From Lonsdalea populi (GTDB lineage Bacteria > Pseudomonadota > Gammaproteobacteria > Enterobacterales > Enterobacteriaceae), in the NCBI RefSeq assembly GCF_015999465.1, contig NZ_CP065534.1:1488001-1552000 (forward strand): a stretch of DNA of 64,000 nt, read 5' to 3'. Below the pieces are notes generated by a model. The model was not told the origin of the DNA and did no database searches. It saw only the letters and a list, made by a program, of their open reading frames with translations. Below, in pieces: positions 33,099 to 44,776 of the stretch (the first letter of the stretch is position 1; the number at the start of each line of letters is the position of its first letter). The translations under genes and the position numbers were made by a program.

Positions 33099-36000
33099 TT
33101 ACTCTTCAACGGTTGGCTTGGTTGCCGGGGCGCTGGCGCTGTTAACTGAAGCATGGCCACCAGCAGACCCTTTTCCGCTGAAGTCGAACGCGGGACGTTG
33201 CCAGTCGCTGGATTTCGGCTCTTCAGGTATATACTGCGGAGCCGGTGCTTTCGTCATCGGCGCTTTTGCGTGATGTTTAAAGCTTGGCCGCGCATCGGAT
33301 GTCGGCTGAGTCGCTTTTTCGACCGGTTTTTCCGTCACGGCAGGAACAGCCTCTACGGGTTGCTCAACGAGTTCCTCAACCGTCTCGGCAGCTTCCTTTG
33401 TCACAGACGCTGCAATTTCAGCGGCTTCAGCGTGGTCATTATCCGCCACGGCGTATTGGACCGGAGCTGGCTCCTCTGCGCTCGCTTCTTCCGCTTTTTG
33501 GACATTGTCGTCCGCAGTGACTGTTTCTTCACGCGATACGCGGGTTTCCAACGGCAGCTGAGCGGTCACTTCTTCTTCCGGAGCAATCACATCGCTACTT
33601 TGAGTTTCCGTCGACTCGTTGTTTTCTTCTACGATTTCTTCCGCGATCGCGCTAGACAGCAATTCGTATTCCGTCACCGTAGGAATGGTAATCGCATCTT
33701 CTGCCTGAACAACAGTTTCTGGCACTTCAGGATGAGGTTGCGTTATAGGGTAGTGAATCCACACTTTGCCCGAGGCCATTTCCGGCGCAGAAGCCGCCTG
33801 CTCGACAACCATTGGAGATTGTACCGGATAGCGCTCATCGCGGTAACGGCGACGTCGCTGGCCGCTAACGCGTAGATGGCGCGGCGAACGGCGCGAACGG
33901 CGCGGCATGTTATTGTCGCGATTATCTCCACCATTGTTTTCCGAGTTGGTTTCCACTGTGGACGGCGCGGCGATTTCCGTTAACGGGGTGGTCTCAACGG
34001 ACGGCTTAACTGGGACAGCGCTATCCGCGTCATCTATAACACGAACCTTCTGCGTTAGCTGACGACGTTGACGGCGCGCCATCACCTGAGCGGGCTTCTC
34101 CTGCTCTGATGCCGAAGCTTCCGTTTCAGCCACCGCGTTCAGCTCTTTTACTTCCTGCTGAGCTTGGTGCTTGTCTTCCTGTCGGTTACGCTGACGCTCC
34201 GCGCGTTGCTCACGGCGTTGCTCTTCGCGCGCTTCTTTTTCCTGTGCATCAACGGTCGGAGTTTGCGTGTCATTGGTTACGTTTTGCGTCCGTTTATTAT
34301 TACGACGCTGCTGATCGTCGCGTGGCTCACGGGTTTCACGCGGCGTCCGTTCAGTGCGGTCGCGACGATTGCCGGATTGGCGGCGATTATTGTTGCGACG
34401 ATCCTGACGTGGTTGGTTTTCGCGAACGTCGTTTTCTTCGACCTGAGGCTGTTGCGTTTTTTCTTCCGTTTCAGCTTGAGGTGCCTCGAATATGCCTTTT
34501 AAGGATCCGAATAGGCGACGAATGAGACCGGATTTCTGAGGCGCAACGGACTGAGCTTTATGGGCGGCAGCCGGTGTCGGCGTTTCCGTAGGAAGATTAT
34601 CCGGTAGGGTAAACGTCGCCAGAGCGGGTTGCTCAGGGAGCTTACGCTCGGCAATCTGCTCTTCCTGGGCCTGCTGGACTTCAGCATCCAGCATTTGCGG
34701 CAGCATGTAGCTCAGAGCCGGTTTTTCTTCGCCGTTACGGATACGTACAACGGAGTAGTGCGGCGTCTGCATGCCGTCGTGCGGTACGATAACGGCGCGG
34801 ACGCTGCCTTGACGTTGTTCTATGGCATTAACCGCGTCACGTTTTTCGTTCAGCAGGTAGGAGGCGATCGGAACAGGCACAATCGCCTGCACCTCTTTGG
34901 TGTTTTCCTTCAACGCTTCTTCTTCGATTAAACGCAGAATGGACAGAGACAGGGATTCGTTATCGCGAATCGTCCCGGTTCCGCTACAACGCGGACAAAC
35001 ATGATGACTGGATTCGCCCAGCGAAGGACTCAGGCGCTGACGCGACATTTCCAGCAAACCGAAACGTGAAATACGTCCAATTTGAATACGGGCGCGGTCC
35101 TGACGGACGGCATCGCGCAGGCGATTCTCAACTTCACGCTGATGGCGGACAGGCGTCATATCGATAAAGTCGATAACGATCAGTCCACCCAAGTCGCGCA
35201 GACGCAGCTGACGGGCAATTTCGTCGGACGCTTCCAAGTTGGTGTTGAAAGCGGTTTCTTCGATATCGCCGCCGCGGGTAGCGCGTGCGGAGTTGATATC
35301 AATGGCCGTCAACGCCTCGGTCGTGTCGATCACGATGGAGCCGCCGGAAGGCAGACGCACTTCGCGTTGGAAGGCTGACTCTATCTGGGATTCGATCTGA
35401 TAATGGCTGAACAGTGGGATTTCACCGCTATACAATTTGATCTTGCTGCTGAAATCGGGACGACCCAGTGAGGCGATGTGCTCTTTGGCGCGTTCCAGAA
35501 TTTTGGGGTTGTCGATCAGGATTTCACCGATGTCCGGGCGCAGATAATCGCGGAAGGCGCGCACAATCACGTTGCTTTCCTGATGGATCAGGAACGGCGC
35601 TGGGCGACCTTCAGCGGCTTTCTTGATGGCTTCCCAGTGTTTGATGCGAAACGCCAGGTCCCACTGCAGGGCTTCTGCGGATTTACCTACGCCTGCAGTA
35701 CGCACAATCAGGCCCATGCCTTCAGGCAGTTGCAGGGAGCTCAGCGCTTCTTTCAGTTCGGTTCTGTCATCGCCTTCTATGCGGCGTGAGATCCCGCCGG
35801 CACGAGGGTTATTTGGCATGAGAACAAGGTAGCTACCGGCGAGGCTGATAAACGTTGTCAGCGCCGCGCCTTTGTTGCCGCGTTCCTCTTTATCCACCTG
35901 CACAATGACTTCCTGGCCTTCACGCAGAACATCTTTGATGTTTGGGCGGCCATGAGAAGCATAGTGACTGGGAAAGTATTCGCGTGCGATTTCCTTGAGA

Positions 36001-36206
36001 GGAAGAAAGCCGTGTCGTTCGGCGCCGTAATCAACAAAAGCGGCTTCGAGACTCGGTTCAATACGCGTGATTTTACCTTTATAAATGTTTGCTTTCTTTT
36101 GCTCATGGCCCGGACTCTCAATATCCAGATCGTAGAGGCGTTGACCATCAACCAAGGCAACACGCAACTCTTCTTGCTGAGTCGCGTTAATCAACATTCT
36201 TTTCAT
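33099..36206 (-). CDS. rne: Ribonuclease E
   Basis: RNase E is the membrane-bound endonuclease that starts most mRNA decay and processes 9S RNA and tRNAs, and scaffolds the degradosome. The 1035-residue product (E. coli 1061) starts [20 protein letters not shown]. It has an S1 domain at about 35-125, the catalytic DNase I-like domain with [20 protein letters not shown] and the magnesium ligands in LIVIDFIDM, and the Zn-link CPRCSGTG (about 404). The disordered C-terminal half holds a membrane-targeting amphipathic helix ([13 protein letters not shown], about 570), Arg-rich RNA-binding blocks (about 600-680 and 790-820) and a long acidic Glu/Val-rich repeat before the tip that binds PNPase. 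Autoregulation through the 5' leader is expected. Confidence 0.97.
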   Translation of the reverse strand: MKRMLINATQQEELRVALVDGQRLYDLDIESPGHEQKKANIYKGKITRIEPSLEAAFVDYGAERHGFLPLKEIAREYFPSHYASHGRPNIKDVLREGQEVIVQVDKEERGNKGAALTTFISLAGSYLVLMPNNPRAGGISRRIEGDDRTELKEALSSLQLPEGMGLIVRTAGVGKSAEALQWDLAFRIKHWEAIKKAAEGRPAPFLIHQESNVIVRAFRDYLRPDIGEILIDNPKILERAKEHIASLGRPDFSSKIKLYSGEIPLFSHYQIESQIESAFQREVRLPSGGSIVIDTTEALTAIDINSARATRGGDIEETAFNTNLEASDEIARQLRLRDLGGLIVIDFIDMTPVRHQREVENRLRDAVRQDRARIQIGRISRFGLLEMSRQRLSPSLGESSHHVCPRCSGTGTIRDNESLSLSILRLIEEEALKENTKEVQAIVPVPIASYLLNEKRDAVNAIEQRQGSVRAVIVPHDGMQTPHYSVVRIRNGEEKPALSYMLPQMLDAEVQQAQEEQIAERKLPEQPALATFTLPDNLPTETPTPAAAHKAQSVAPQKSGLIRRLFGSLKGIFEAPQAETEEKTQQPQVEENDVRENQPRQDRRNNNRRQSGNRRDRTERTPRETREPRDDQQRRNNKRTQNVTNDTQTPTVDAQEKEAREEQRREQRAERQRNRQEDKHQAQQEVKELNAVAETEASASEQEKPAQVMARRQRRQLTQKVRVIDDADSAVPVKPSVETTPLTEIAAPSTVETNSENNGGDNRDNNMPRRSRRSPRHLRVSGQRRRRYRDERYPVQSPMVVEQAASAPEMASGKVWIHYPITQPHPEVPETVVQAEDAITIPTVTEYELLSSAIAEEIVEENNESTETQSSDVIAPEEEVTAQLPLETRVSREETVTADDNVQKAEEASAEEPAPVQYAVADNDHAEAAEIAASVTKEAAETVEELVEQPVEAVPAVTEKPVEKATQPTSDARPSFKHHAKAPMTKAPAPQYIPEEPKSSDWQRPAFDFSGKGSAGGHASVNSASAPATKPTVEE

Positions 36207-36620
36207 CGTAACTTACTCGTTATTCTTAACTTGCATTATGGATAGAGCTGCCGGTGAAAGCGGGGTGTGACCGGAATGAACCGATGGCCTCGTGGCTTAT
36301 CGCAGGGGCGTCAACCTCCCGGTTGTCGTCTGCATAGAGACGCATGTTTCGGTAGCCTGTATTTCCTGATGGAAAGCAGCGCATTTATTGCGGGAACAGC
36401 TTCTGAAAATAGGTGCCAGATCTGATTCCATTTGCCGGCCAAACTGCTCACCGCAGCTCGCTAACTGCTTGATAAATCGCTACGTCTTACGCCATTGCTG
36501 CGTTGTGACTCATCAGGCAAATATAATAATTCCGCAATTTCCCTTGTTTTTCAGGTAAACAGCGCGGAAAGCCGAAGCATTATTCCATTGCTGATATGCC
36601 GATAGCAAGGTGACTTTGCC
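36207..36620 (-). promoter_or_regulatory. rne 5' leader (rne5-type autoregulatory region)
   Basis: The rne start is preceded on the minus strand by a GC-containing, structured stretch within a 574-bp gap to rluC. The segment around 36270-36330 (minus strand GGTTGACGCCCCTGCGATAA, then GCCACGAGGCC) resembles the conserved hairpins of the E. coli rne 361-base leader, through which RNase E cleaves its own mRNA. The exact 5' end is not visible; promoters for rne and rluC should lie in the AT-rich part near 36500-36780. Confidence 0.65.
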
Positions 36621-36780
36621 TGTCAAAATGAAGTTATCAACCGCTCTGAGACAGCAATGCACGAAATTCGCGCATCGTCACTGTTACAGAAGCTGACTAT
36701 TAACTTCATAAGTCAGACTCACAGTTAAGCATAGAAAAAGATGTGGCGCTATCTACCCACGCTCTTTAGAATTCTGGCTC

Positions 36781-37737
36781 ATGAAAACAGAGAACCCATC
36801 AGTACAGTTTTTGACAGTCTCCGACGAAGAGTCGGGTCAACGCATCGACAATTTTCTGCGCACAAAATTAAAAGGTGTGCCGAAAAGTATGATTTATCGT
36901 ATTTTGCGCAAAGGCGAAGTACGTATAAATAAAAAACGGGTGAAGCCAGAGTACAAATTGCTCGACGGCGATATGATCCGCATCCCGCCGGTGAGAACGT
37001 CCGAACGTGAAGAAGCACCGGTCTCCGCCGGGCTGGCTAAAGTGTCGGCGTTGGCGGATTGTATTATTTACGAAGATGATTACCTGCTGGTACTCAATAA
37101 GCCGTCAGGAACCGCCGTCCACGGGGGGAGCGGTCTCAGTTTCGGAGTTATCGAAGGTCTAAGGGCTCTTCGGCCTGAAGCTCGCTTCCTGGAGCTGGTA
37201 CACCGTTTGGACAGAGATACCTCCGGCGTCCTGTTGGTCGCTAAGAAACGGTCGGCTTTGCGTGCGCTCCACGAACAACTGCGGAGCAAAGCGGTGCAGA
37301 AAGATTATATCGCGCTGGTGCGTGGACAATGGCAATCCCATTGCAAAGTCGTTCAGGCACCGCTGCTGAAAAATATCCTGCAGAGCGGTGAGCGTATCGT
37401 CCGCGTCAACAGCGAAGGAAAGCCGTCGGAGACACGCTTTAAGGTTGAGGAACGATTCGAGCACGCTACGCTCGTTAAAGCGAGCCCGGTGACCGGGCGG
37501 ACACACCAGATTCGCGTACATACTCTCCATGCGGGGCATCCTATCGCTTTTGACGACCGTTATGGCGATCGGGATTTTGACAATTACCTGGCGGATACGG
37601 GCCTTAAACGTCTGTTCTTGCATGCTCAGGCTTTGAAGTTCGAACACCCCAGCACCGGCGAGACTTTACGGGTAGAAGCGCCGTTAGATGAAGAATTACG
37701 CCGTTGTCTACAAGTCTTGCGCAACCACAAGCCGTAA
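36781..37737 (+). CDS. rluC: 23S rRNA pseudouridine synthase RluC
   Basis: RluC makes pseudouridines 955, 2504 and 2580 in 23S rRNA. The 318-residue product (E. coli 319) has an N-terminal S4-like domain (about 18-75, [20 protein letters not shown]) and the RluA-type catalytic domain with [14 protein letters not shown], the catalytic Asp in [14 protein letters not shown] (about residue 144), and [13 protein letters not shown] near the end. It is divergent from rne, as in E. coli, and convergent with yceF. Confidence 0.97.
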   Translation: MKTENPSVQFLTVSDEESGQRIDNFLRTKLKGVPKSMIYRILRKGEVRINKKRVKPEYKLLDGDMIRIPPVRTSEREEAPVSAGLAKVSALADCIIYEDDYLLVLNKPSGTAVHGGSGLSFGVIEGLRALRPEARFLELVHRLDRDTSGVLLVAKKRSALRALHEQLRSKAVQKDYIALVRGQWQSHCKVVQAPLLKNILQSGERIVRVNSEGKPSETRFKVEERFEHATLVKASPVTGRTHQIRVHTLHAGHPIAFDDRYGDRDFDNYLADTGLKRLFLHAQALKFEHPSTGETLRVEAPLDEELRRCLQVLRNHKP

Positions 37738-37783
37738 TCGAGTACCGCATCTGTCAGCGAGTCGGGTGCGGTAAACATACAAG

Positions 37784-38371
37784 TCAGCAAATTAAAAGAG
37801 GATTTACGCCCTCCTGTCGGAGCAAGTCTGATAAAGCGATAAGCGGTAGCCCGATCAGCGTATTGGGATCGCGTCCCGAAAGCCGCTCAAACAAAGTAAT
37901 ACCGAGACCCTCGCTCTTAAAACTTCCCGCGCAGTCGAAAGGCCGTTCCTTCTTTATATAGTTATCTATCTCTCTATTCGCCAACGTTCGAAAATGAACC
38001 TCATAAGGTTCTACTAGGTAATGCATGTGCCCGCTTTGGCTGTTATACAGCGCAAGCCCGGTATAAAAGGTGACGTGACTGCCGCTGGCCTGACTCAACT
38101 GGGCAAAAGCGCGTTCATAATCGTGAGGCTTGCCGGTGATATTGCCGTTCAATACACAGACTTGATCGGAGCCAATAATTAGATGGCTCGGGTAGGCGTC
38201 AGCCAACGACCTCGCTTTGGCCATTGCCAGGCGCGCAACCAGCGTGGGAGCATCTTCCTCAGGAAAGGGGGTTTCATCGATACTCGGAGAGGCGAACTGA
38301 AAAGAAATATTGAGTTTTTCAAGCAGCGCACGGCGGTAAGGTGACGTTGAAGCGAGAACAATATTAGACAT
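37784..38371 (-). CDS. yceF: Maf-like 7-methyl-GTP pyrophosphatase
   Basis: YceF is a house-cleaning nucleoside triphosphate pyrophosphatase of the Maf family that prefers 7-methyl-GTP. The 195-residue product shows the N-terminal [35 protein letters not shown] and [13 protein letters not shown] motifs and a C-terminal [17 protein letters not shown] block with the catalytic Asp and Lys residues. Length is near E. coli (194). It is divergent from yceD-rpmF, with about 137 bp between, and ends 46 bp from the rluC stop. Confidence 0.95.
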   Translation of the reverse strand: MSNIVLASTSPYRRALLEKLNISFQFASPSIDETPFPEEDAPTLVARLAMAKARSLADAYPSHLIIGSDQVCVLNGNITGKPHDYERAFAQLSQASGSHVTFYTGLALYNSQSGHMHYLVEPYEVHFRTLANREIDNYIKKERPFDCAGSFKSEGLGITLFERLSGRDPNTLIGLPLIALSDLLRQEGVNPLLIC

Positions 38372-38508
38372 GGTTATAGTAAGATAGTGACCTGAACATA
38401 GGGTTCATTCTAAACCGCGTTTAGCTTCCGATGCGAACTCCCGTGAAAGTTTCCATCCCCACCTTTTCCTTTGACTCTATGTCGTTACGACGCTAATATG
38501 CGCGCCCT

Positions 38509-39030
38509 ATGCAAAAGGTAAAATTACCCTTAACCCTCGAAGCGGCTCGCACTGCTCAAAAGCGATTAGATTATGTTGGTGTCTATACAGCTGAACAGGT
38601 GATGCGGGTTGCCGAATCAGTGGTTAGTGTGGATAGCGATGTCGAAGCGACTTTATCGTTCAACATTGACAACCAGCGTTTGGCTGTTATCGATGGACGT
38701 GCCGATGTGACGGTAACCTTACGGTGCCAGCGCTGTGGCAAGCCTTTCGAACATCAGGTCCACGCCACGTTATGTTTTAGCCCGGTCATCAATGATGAGC
38801 AGGCCGAAGCCCTGCCGGAAGCGTATGAACCGATCCAGGTCAATGAGTTTGGTGAGGTAGACTTGCTGGCGATGATAGAAGATGAAATTATTCTTTCATT
38901 GCCCATCGCACCGGTGCATGATTCTGAACACTGTGAAGTGTCCGAAGCGGACATGGTGTTTGGAGAACTGCCTGAAGAGGCGGAAAAACCAAATCCATTT
39001 GCCGTATTAGCTAGTTTAAAGTGTAAGTAA
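38509..39030 (+). CDS. yceD: DUF177 protein YceD, 23S rRNA accumulation factor
   Basis: YceD (DUF177) is a conserved small cytoplasmic protein linked to 23S rRNA accumulation and ribosome assembly, almost always upstream of rpmF. The 173-residue product matches E. coli in length and start ([20 protein letters not shown]), and shows the central [12 protein letters not shown] with two Cys and the C-terminal [16 protein letters not shown] and [10 protein letters not shown]. rpmF follows after 17 bp. It heads the fatty acid and ribosome gene cluster. Confidence 0.95.
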   Translation: MQKVKLPLTLEAARTAQKRLDYVGVYTAEQVMRVAESVVSVDSDVEATLSFNIDNQRLAVIDGRADVTVTLRCQRCGKPFEHQVHATLCFSPVINDEQAEALPEAYEPIQVNEFGEVDLLAMIEDEIILSLPIAPVHDSEHCEVSEADMVFGELPEEAEKPNPFAVLASLKCK

Positions 39031-39047
39031 TTGAAGGAGTAAGGTCC

Positions 39048-39218
39048 ATGGCCGTACAACAGAATAAACCAACCCGTTCCAAACGTGGTATGCGTCGTGC
39101 TCACGATGCTCTGACCACAACTGCCGTATCCGTAGATAAAGTTTCTGGCGAAACTCATCTGCGTCACCACGTAACTGCGGATGGCTACTACCGCGGTCGC
39201 AAGGTCATTGCTAAGTAA
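39048..39218 (+). CDS. rpmF: 50S ribosomal protein L32
   Basis: The 56-residue product starts [20 protein letters not shown] and ends [10 protein letters not shown], typical of the bL32 form without the zinc-binding Cys motif. GAAGGAG lies 9 bases before the ATG. L32 sits near the peptide exit side of the 50S subunit. The link of rpmF to plsX and the fab genes couples ribosome and membrane lipid production in many proteobacteria. Confidence 0.97.
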   Translation: MAVQQNKPTRSKRGMRRAHDALTTTAVSVDKVSGETHLRHHVTADGYYRGRKVIAK

Positions 39219-39244
39219 TTCCTGCTTAATCGCAAGGACATGCT

Positions 39245-40288
39245 TTGACACGCCTGACTCTGGCGTTAGATGCAATGGGCGGGGACTTTGGTCCCTGCGT
39301 AACAGTGCCTGCTGCATTGCAGGCACTGGCTTCTAATCCCAATCTTTATCTGCTGCTGGTTGGCGATCCTACAACGCTCACTCCATTACTTAGCAAAGTC
39401 GATTCCTCCTTGTTTTCCCGTTTGGAAATCGTACCGGCTGAAACGGTAATAGCGGGCGATGCCAGACCGTCCCAAGCTATACGCGCCAGCCGTGGTTCTT
39501 CCATGCGAATTGCATTGGAGCTTATCAAGGAAGGGCGTGCTCAGGCTTGCGTAAGTGCTGGGAACACCGGAGCGCTTATGGGGCTAGCAAAATTGTTGTT
39601 GAAGCCGGCTGACGGTATTGAACGTCCGGCGCTAGTAACGATGTTGCCGCATCAACAGCATGGTAAGACGGTCGTTCTGGATCTGGGCGCCAACGTGGAG
39701 TGCGACAGCACCATGCTTGTGCAGTTTGCCGTGATGGGGGCGGTCATGGCGGAAGAGGTTCTGGGACTGAGCAACCCCAGGGTGGCGCTGTTAAACATTG
39801 GTGAAGAAGAAAGTAAAGGGCTAAATAACATCCGCGAGGCTGCGGCGCGTTTGAAAGCGACATCGTCTATTAACTACACCGGTTACCTGGAAGGCAACGA
39901 GCTACTGACCGGCAAAACGGATGTTATGGTGTGTGATGGGTTCGTTGGCAACGTCACGCTAAAGACGATGGAAGGCGTCGTTAGAATGTTTCTGTCTCTT
40001 CTGAAATCCTCCTCAGGTTCAGATCGTAGACAAAAACAGTCTTGGTGGCTGAAATTATTGGGACGCTGGTTGCAAAAACGTCTATCCAGGCGTTTTGGCC
40101 ACCTAAACCCTGACCACTATAACGGGGCTTGTCTGCTAGGATTACGTGGGACAGTGATAAAGAGCCATGGAGCTGCAAACCTGAATGCGTTTGCGGTAGC
40201 GATTGAACAGGCAGTGCAGACGGTACAACGACGGATTCCCGAAAGAATCGCCGCACGACTCACGTCTGTATTACCCAAGAGTGATTGA
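39245..40288 (+). CDS. plsX: Phosphate acyltransferase PlsX
   Basis: PlsX converts acyl-ACP and phosphate to acyl-phosphate, the donor for PlsY in phospholipid synthesis. The start is TTG 39245, as in E. coli, giving [16 protein letters not shown]. The 347-residue product has [53 protein letters not shown] and the [13 protein letters not shown] block. Length fits the family (about 345-356). fabH follows after 6 bp. Confidence 0.96.
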   Translation: MTRLTLALDAMGGDFGPCVTVPAALQALASNPNLYLLLVGDPTTLTPLLSKVDSSLFSRLEIVPAETVIAGDARPSQAIRASRGSSMRIALELIKEGRAQACVSAGNTGALMGLAKLLLKPADGIERPALVTMLPHQQHGKTVVLDLGANVECDSTMLVQFAVMGAVMAEEVLGLSNPRVALLNIGEEESKGLNNIREAAARLKATSSINYTGYLEGNELLTGKTDVMVCDGFVGNVTLKTMEGVVRMFLSLLKSSSGSDRRQKQSWWLKLLGRWLQKRLSRRFGHLNPDHYNGACLLGLRGTVIKSHGAANLNAFAVAIEQAVQTVQRRIPERIAARLTSVLPKSD

Positions 40289-40294
40289 GCTTAC

Positions 40295-41245
40295 ATGTAT
40301 ACAAAAATTATTGGAACGGGAAGCTATTTACCCGAACAAATCAGGACGAATGCTGATTTAGAGAAAATGGTGGATACGTCAGACGAGTGGATTGTGACTC
40401 GCACCGGTATCCGCGAACGCCGCATCGCAGGGCCGAACGAAAGTGTGGCCACCATGGGTTTCCATGCAGCGCAAAAAGCGCTTGAAATGGCCGGTGTCGA
40501 TAAAAGCAAAGTCGGACTTCTGATCGTTGCAACGACCTCTTCCAGCCATGCATTCCCGAGTTCGGCCTGCCAGGTTCAGCAGATGCTGGACATTCAGGAC
40601 ACGATTGCATTCGATTTGGCGGCTGCCTGCGCAGGCTTCACCTACGCACTAAGCGTGGCTGACCAGTATGTTAAGAGTGGCTCCGTTGATTATGCTCTGG
40701 TGATCGGCGCCGACGCGTTAACGCGTACTTTGGATCCGGAAGATCGTGGAACGATGATTCTGTTCGGCGACGGCGCTGGCGCCGTCGTGTTATCCCGCTC
40801 TAAAGAGCCAGGCATCCTTTCTACGCATTTACATGCCGACGGCCACTACGGCCAGCTTCTGTCTTTGCCGTACCAGGCGCGCACCAACAAAACGCCGGAA
40901 TATCTGACAATGGCGGGCAATGAAGTCTTCAAAATCGCCGTTAAGGAGCTGGCTCACATTGTTGAAGAAACGCTGGTGGCGGCAAAACTGGACAAAGCCG
41001 AGCTGGATTGGCTGGTTCCGCATCAGGCAAACCTGCGTATTATCAATGCGACAGCCAAAAAACTGGGCATGGGCATGGATAAAGTGGTGATCACGCTCGA
41101 TCGCCATGGCAATACCTCTGCCGCTTCAGTACCCGCGGCGTTGGATGAAGCCGTGCGTGACGGACGTATCAAACGCGGACAGCTGGTATTACTTGAAGCT
41201 TTCGGCGGTGGATTTACCTGGGGTTCTGCTCTGTTTCGATTTTGA
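40295..41245 (+). CDS. fabH: 3-oxoacyl-ACP synthase III
   Basis: FabH condenses acetyl-CoA with malonyl-ACP to start each fatty acid chain. The 316-residue product (E. coli 317) carries the catalytic triad: Cys in [12 protein letters not shown] (about 112), His in VPHQANLRI (about 243) and Asn in [10 protein letters not shown] (about 273). It starts [15 protein letters not shown]. The gene is tightly placed between plsX and fabD, with its end near the frame that leads into fabD. Confidence 0.97.
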   Translation: MYTKIIGTGSYLPEQIRTNADLEKMVDTSDEWIVTRTGIRERRIAGPNESVATMGFHAAQKALEMAGVDKSKVGLLIVATTSSSHAFPSSACQVQQMLDIQDTIAFDLAAACAGFTYALSVADQYVKSGSVDYALVIGADALTRTLDPEDRGTMILFGDGAGAVVLSRSKEPGILSTHLHADGHYGQLLSLPYQARTNKTPEYLTMAGNEVFKIAVKELAHIVEETLVAAKLDKAELDWLVPHQANLRIINATAKKLGMGMDKVVITLDRHGNTSAASVPAALDEAVRDGRIKRGQLVLLEAFGGGFTWGSALFRF

Positions 41246-41265
41246 TTAAACAGGACTTTCTGATT

Positions 41266-42195
41266 ATGACGCATTTTGCAATGGTGTTCCCGGGACAAGG
41301 CTCCCAATCAGTCGGCATGCTGGCTGAACTGGCGGAGACGAATTCGGTAGTCAAGGACACATTCGATGAAGCTTCCTCCGTGCTGGGTTACGACCTGTGG
41401 CAACTGGCTCAAGAGGGCCCGATAGAAGAATTGAACAAAACTTGGCAAACGCAGCCAGCGCTATTGACCGCCTCGGTCGCCATCTGGCGCGCCTGGCAGC
41501 AGCAGGGCGGTAAAACACCAGCACTGATGGCAGGCCATAGTCTGGGTGAATATTCTGCTTTGGTTTGCGCTGGCGTAATGGACTTCAAGCAGGCGGTCAG
41601 TCTGGTGCAGTTACGCGGCAAGCTGATGCAGGAAGCGGTGCCGGAAAATACGGGTGCCATGTATGCCATTATCGGCCTTGATAACGACACCATCGCTGCG
41701 GCCTGTGCCGAAGCTGCTCAGGGACAAGTTGTCTCACCGGTGAACTTCAACTCTCCGGGGCAGGTGGTTATCGCAGGCAATAAAGAAGCCGTTGAACGTG
41801 CTGGCGCCGCTTGTAAGGCCGCTGGGGCGAAACGAGCGCTACCGCTACCGGTCAGCGTGCCTTCCCATTGCGCGCTGATGGAACCCGCTGCACGTAAGCT
41901 GGCTGAAGCGCTGGAGGACGTCACTTTCAACGCGCCTCAAATTCCCGTTGTGAACAATGTGGACGTCCGTGCTGAAACGTCGGCGGAAGCCATCCGCAGC
42001 GCGCTGGTGCGCCAGCTTTCCAACCCTGTTCGCTGGACTGAGTGCGTCGAGTACATCGCCGCTCAGGACGTGCAGAAACTTTTAGAAGTTGGGCCGGGTA
42101 AAGTACTGACCGGACTAACTAAACGAATCGTGGATACGCTGACTGCGTCCGCAGTCAATGATTCCGCTTCCTTATCAACAGCCCTTGATCAATAA
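41266..42195 (+). CDS. fabD: Malonyl-CoA-ACP transacylase
   Basis: FabD moves malonyl from CoA to ACP to supply the elongation cycle. ATG 41266 gives 309 residues starting MTHFAMVFPGQGSQSVGML, the E. coli length; an upstream ATG (41242) overlapping fabH would add eight atypical residues. The nucleophile is in AGHSLGEYSAL (Ser about 92) and the His partner in SVPSHCALM (about 201). It lies between fabH and fabG in the standard order. Confidence 0.97.
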   Translation: MTHFAMVFPGQGSQSVGMLAELAETNSVVKDTFDEASSVLGYDLWQLAQEGPIEELNKTWQTQPALLTASVAIWRAWQQQGGKTPALMAGHSLGEYSALVCAGVMDFKQAVSLVQLRGKLMQEAVPENTGAMYAIIGLDNDTIAAACAEAAQGQVVSPVNFNSPGQVVIAGNKEAVERAGAACKAAGAKRALPLPVSVPSHCALMEPAARKLAEALEDVTFNAPQIPVVNNVDVRAETSAEAIRSALVRQLSNPVRWTECVEYIAAQDVQKLLEVGPGKVLTGLTKRIVDTLTASAVNDSASLSTALDQ

Positions 42196-42207
42196 ACGGA
42201 ATAGATG

Positions 42208-42942
42208 ATGAGCTTTGACGGAAAAATTGTTCTTGTAACCGGTGCTAGTCGTGGCATTGGTCGTGCTATCGCGGAGTCACTGGTCGTGCGCGGTGCGAAA
42301 GTGATGGGGACGGCGACGAGCGAAAAAGGAGCCGCCGATATCAGCGGATGGCTGGGGGAGAACGGTAAAGGATATGTCCTGAATGTCGCGGATATGTCCT
42401 CGATCGAAATGACTTTGGCTTCTATCAAGTCGGAATTTGGCGATATCGACATTCTGGTGAATAACGCTGGCATCACCCGCGATAATCTGCTGATTCGCAT
42501 GAAAGATGAAGAGTGGCAGGACGTGCTGGATACGAACCTGCGTTCTGTATTTCGCTTATCCAAAGCCGTTTTGCGTTCCATGATGAAAAAGCGTTTTGGC
42601 CGTATCATCACTATCGGCTCAGTGGTCGGCACCAGCGGTAATCCTGGGCAGTCCAACTATTCGGCCGCTAAAGCCGGGCTGGTTGGGTTCAGCAAATCTT
42701 TGGCGCAGGAAGTGGCCTCTCGTGGCGTAACCGTCAACGTTGTAGCTCCGGGTTTTATTGAAACCGATATGACTCGAGCATTGACAGATGAGCAGCGTGC
42801 GGGCATTTTGGCTGGTGTTCCTGCTGGACGCCTGGGTGATGCGAAAGAAATTGCCAGTGCTGTTACGTTCTTAGCTTCTGAAGAAGCGGGTTACATCACC
42901 GGAGAAACATTGCATGTTAATGGCGGCATGTATATGATCTGA
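42208..42942 (+). CDS. fabG: 3-oxoacyl-ACP reductase
   Basis: FabG reduces 3-oxoacyl-ACP with NADPH. It is a short-chain dehydrogenase of 244 residues with the cofactor loop VTGASRGIGRAI, NNAGITRDNL, and the catalytic Ser-Tyr-Lys in GSVVGTSGNPGQSNYSAAKAG (Ser about 138, Tyr 151, Lys 155). Of the two adjacent ATGs (42205 and 42208), the second matches the E. coli start MSFDG/MNFEG and has better spacing to GGAA. The C-terminus GETLHVNGGMYMI is typical. acpP follows after 153 bp, which probably contains its own promoter. Confidence 0.97.
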   Translation: MSFDGKIVLVTGASRGIGRAIAESLVVRGAKVMGTATSEKGAADISGWLGENGKGYVLNVADMSSIEMTLASIKSEFGDIDILVNNAGITRDNLLIRMKDEEWQDVLDTNLRSVFRLSKAVLRSMMKKRFGRIITIGSVVGTSGNPGQSNYSAAKAGLVGFSKSLAQEVASRGVTVNVVAPGFIETDMTRALTDEQRAGILAGVPAGRLGDAKEIASAVTFLASEEAGYITGETLHVNGGMYMI

Positions 42943-43095
42943 TAAGTCAGATTATATTTGCTTGAATTTGCAGCGAAATCTGCAAAAAGCACAAAATCCT
43001 GGCTCGACCAGTACTGATTTTGTTGCATCTTTTTCAACATTTTATACACTACGAAAACCATCGCGAAAGCGAGTTTTGATAGGAAATTTAAGAGT

Positions 43096-43332
43096 ATGAG
43101 CACTATCGAAGAACGCGTTAAGAAAATCATCGTTGAACAGCTTGGTGTTAAGCCGGAAGAAGTCGTAAACAATGCTTCCTTCGTTGATGACCTCGGCGCT
43201 GATTCTCTTGACACCGTTGAGCTGGTAATGGCTTTGGAAGAAGAGTTTGATACCGAGATTCCAGACGAAGAAGCTGAAAAAATCACTACTGTTCAGGCAG
43301 CGATTGATTTCATTCAGGCAAACCAGCAGTAA
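43096..43332 (+). CDS. acpP: Acyl carrier protein
   Basis: ACP carries growing acyl chains on a 4'-phosphopantetheine arm. The 78-residue acidic product is nearly identical to E. coli [23 protein letters not shown], then [20 protein letters not shown] with the modified Ser (residue 37 counting Met), and ends [14 protein letters not shown] precedes the ATG. It is among the most abundant proteins, in keeping with a separate promoter region upstream and a hairpin before fabF. Confidence 0.98.
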   Translation: MSTIEERVKKIIVEQLGVKPEEVVNNASFVDDLGADSLDTVELVMALEEEFDTEIPDEEAEKITTVQAAIDFIQANQQ

Positions 43333-43342
43333 CGAACATATC

Positions 43343-43364
43343 TAGGCGGTCATTCGACCGCCTA
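43343..43364 (+). other. Hairpin between acpP and fabF
   Basis: TAGGCGGTC (43343-43351) and GACCGCCTA (43356-43364) form a perfect 9-bp stem with an ATTC loop, with only a short T-rich stretch (CCCTTT) beyond. It probably attenuates readthrough or stabilises acpP mRNA, helping make ACP in excess over FabF. Confidence 0.6.
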
Positions 43365-43409
43365 AGTTCCCTTTAATACCTCGGTATTTTCCCTCCCTGG
43401 AGGATCAGC

Positions 43410-44651
43410 GTGTCTAAGCGTCGTGTAGTTGTGACTGGTCTGGGCATGTTATCTCCTGTCGGCAACACAGTTGAGTCAACTTGGAAGGCTTTGCTTGCCG
43501 GTCAGAGTGGTATCAAACCCATTGAACATTTCGATACTAGTGCCTATGCAACACGTTTTGCTGGCTTAGTTGAAGACTTTAATAGTGAAGAATTCATTTC
43601 GCGTAAAGATGCTCGCAAGATGGATGCTTTTATTCAGTACGGCATCGTGGCCGGTATTCAGGCTATGAAAGACTCAGGCCTAGAAGTCACAGAAGCCAAT
43701 GCCGGACGTATTGGTGCTGCCATTGGTTCGGGTATTGGCGGTCTGGGACTGATTGAGGAAAACTACGCGGCTCTGGTACGTGGCGGCCCTCGTAAAATCA
43801 GTCCTTTCTTTGTCCCTTCCACCATCGTCAACATGGTTGCCGGTCATTTGAGCATCATGTTCGGTCTGCAAGGACCAAGCATCTCCATCGCGACTGCTTG
43901 TACTTCTGGCGTACATAACATCGGTCATGCTGCCCGTATCATCGCTTATGGCGATGCTGACGCCATGCTGGCCGGTGGTGCGGAAAAAGCAAGTACTCCG
44001 TTGGGTGTGGGGGGATTTGGCGCAGCCCGTGCGCTTTCAACCCGCAACGATGACCCGCAGGCGGCAAGTCGTCCTTGGGACAAAGACCGGGACGGTTTCG
44101 TTCTGGGCGATGGAGCCGGTATTATGGTGCTGGAAGAGTACGAGCATGCTAAACGCCGCGGCGCTAAAATTTATGCTGAAATCACCGGCTTTGGCATGAG
44201 CAGCGATGCGTACCATATGACGTCACCGCCGTCAGATGGTGCTGGTGCCGCGCAGGCAATGGTCAATGCGTTCCGTGATGCTAATATCACCGCAGAACAA
44301 GTGGGCTATATCAACGCGCACGGCACGTCGACTCCGGTTGGCGACAAAGCCGAAACTCAGGCGGTGAAATCCGTCTTCGGCGATAGCGCATCACGTGTGA
44401 TGGTCAGCTCGACCAAGTCAATGACAGGTCACCTGCTGGGTGCAGCTGGAGCAGTGGAATCCATTATGTGTGTTCTCGCGCTGCGCGATCAGGCTATTCC
44501 GCCGACGATCAACCTTGATAACCCGGATGAGGGTTGCGACCTGGATTTCGTGCCTCATGAAGCTCGTCAGGTTTCCGGCATGGAATACGTGCTGTGTAAC
44601 TCATTCGGATTCGGTGGTACCAATGGTTCATTGGTCTTCCGCAAAGTCTGA
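43410..44651 (+). CDS. fabF: 3-oxoacyl-ACP synthase II
   Basis: FabF elongates acyl-ACP and is needed for temperature control of cis-vaccenate content. GTG 43410 with GGAGG 6 bases upstream gives 413 residues, the E. coli length, starting [17 protein letters not shown]. The active Cys is in [11 protein letters not shown] (about 164) and the two His in [11 protein letters not shown] (about 304) and [10 protein letters not shown] (about 341). A strong terminator follows, so the fab operon ends here and pabC starts a new unit. Confidence 0.97.
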   Translation: MSKRRVVVTGLGMLSPVGNTVESTWKALLAGQSGIKPIEHFDTSAYATRFAGLVEDFNSEEFISRKDARKMDAFIQYGIVAGIQAMKDSGLEVTEANAGRIGAAIGSGIGGLGLIEENYAALVRGGPRKISPFFVPSTIVNMVAGHLSIMFGLQGPSISIATACTSGVHNIGHAARIIAYGDADAMLAGGAEKASTPLGVGGFGAARALSTRNDDPQAASRPWDKDRDGFVLGDGAGIMVLEEYEHAKRRGAKIYAEITGFGMSSDAYHMTSPPSDGAGAAQAMVNAFRDANITAEQVGYINAHGTSTPVGDKAETQAVKSVFGDSASRVMVSSTKSMTGHLLGAAGAVESIMCVLALRDQAIPPTINLDNPDEGCDLDFVPHEARQVSGMEYVLCNSFGFGGTNGSLVFRKV

Positions 44652-44667
44652 CGTCAGAACTTGATGA

Positions 44668-44694
44668 AAGCCCGGATCTTCCGGGCTTTTTTTT
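44668..44694 (+). terminator. Terminator of fabF
   Basis: AAGCCCGGA (44668-44676) pairs with TCCGGGCTT (44680-44688) and is followed by a run of T residues through 44694, 17 bp after the fabF stop. Confidence 0.93.
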
Positions 44695-44776
44695 GCCTGA
44701 ATAAAAAGGCTAAGGTTAATTTTCCTTGGTCGTGAGTTTGAGCTCACTCTTTCTGTCATAAAGTGGAATTGAATCT

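Noticed and set aside
33153..33875. Plus-strand frame of 240 codons rich in Arg and Phe
   Set aside because: It is antisense to the low-complexity C-terminal half of rne, whose codon pattern opens the reverse frame.
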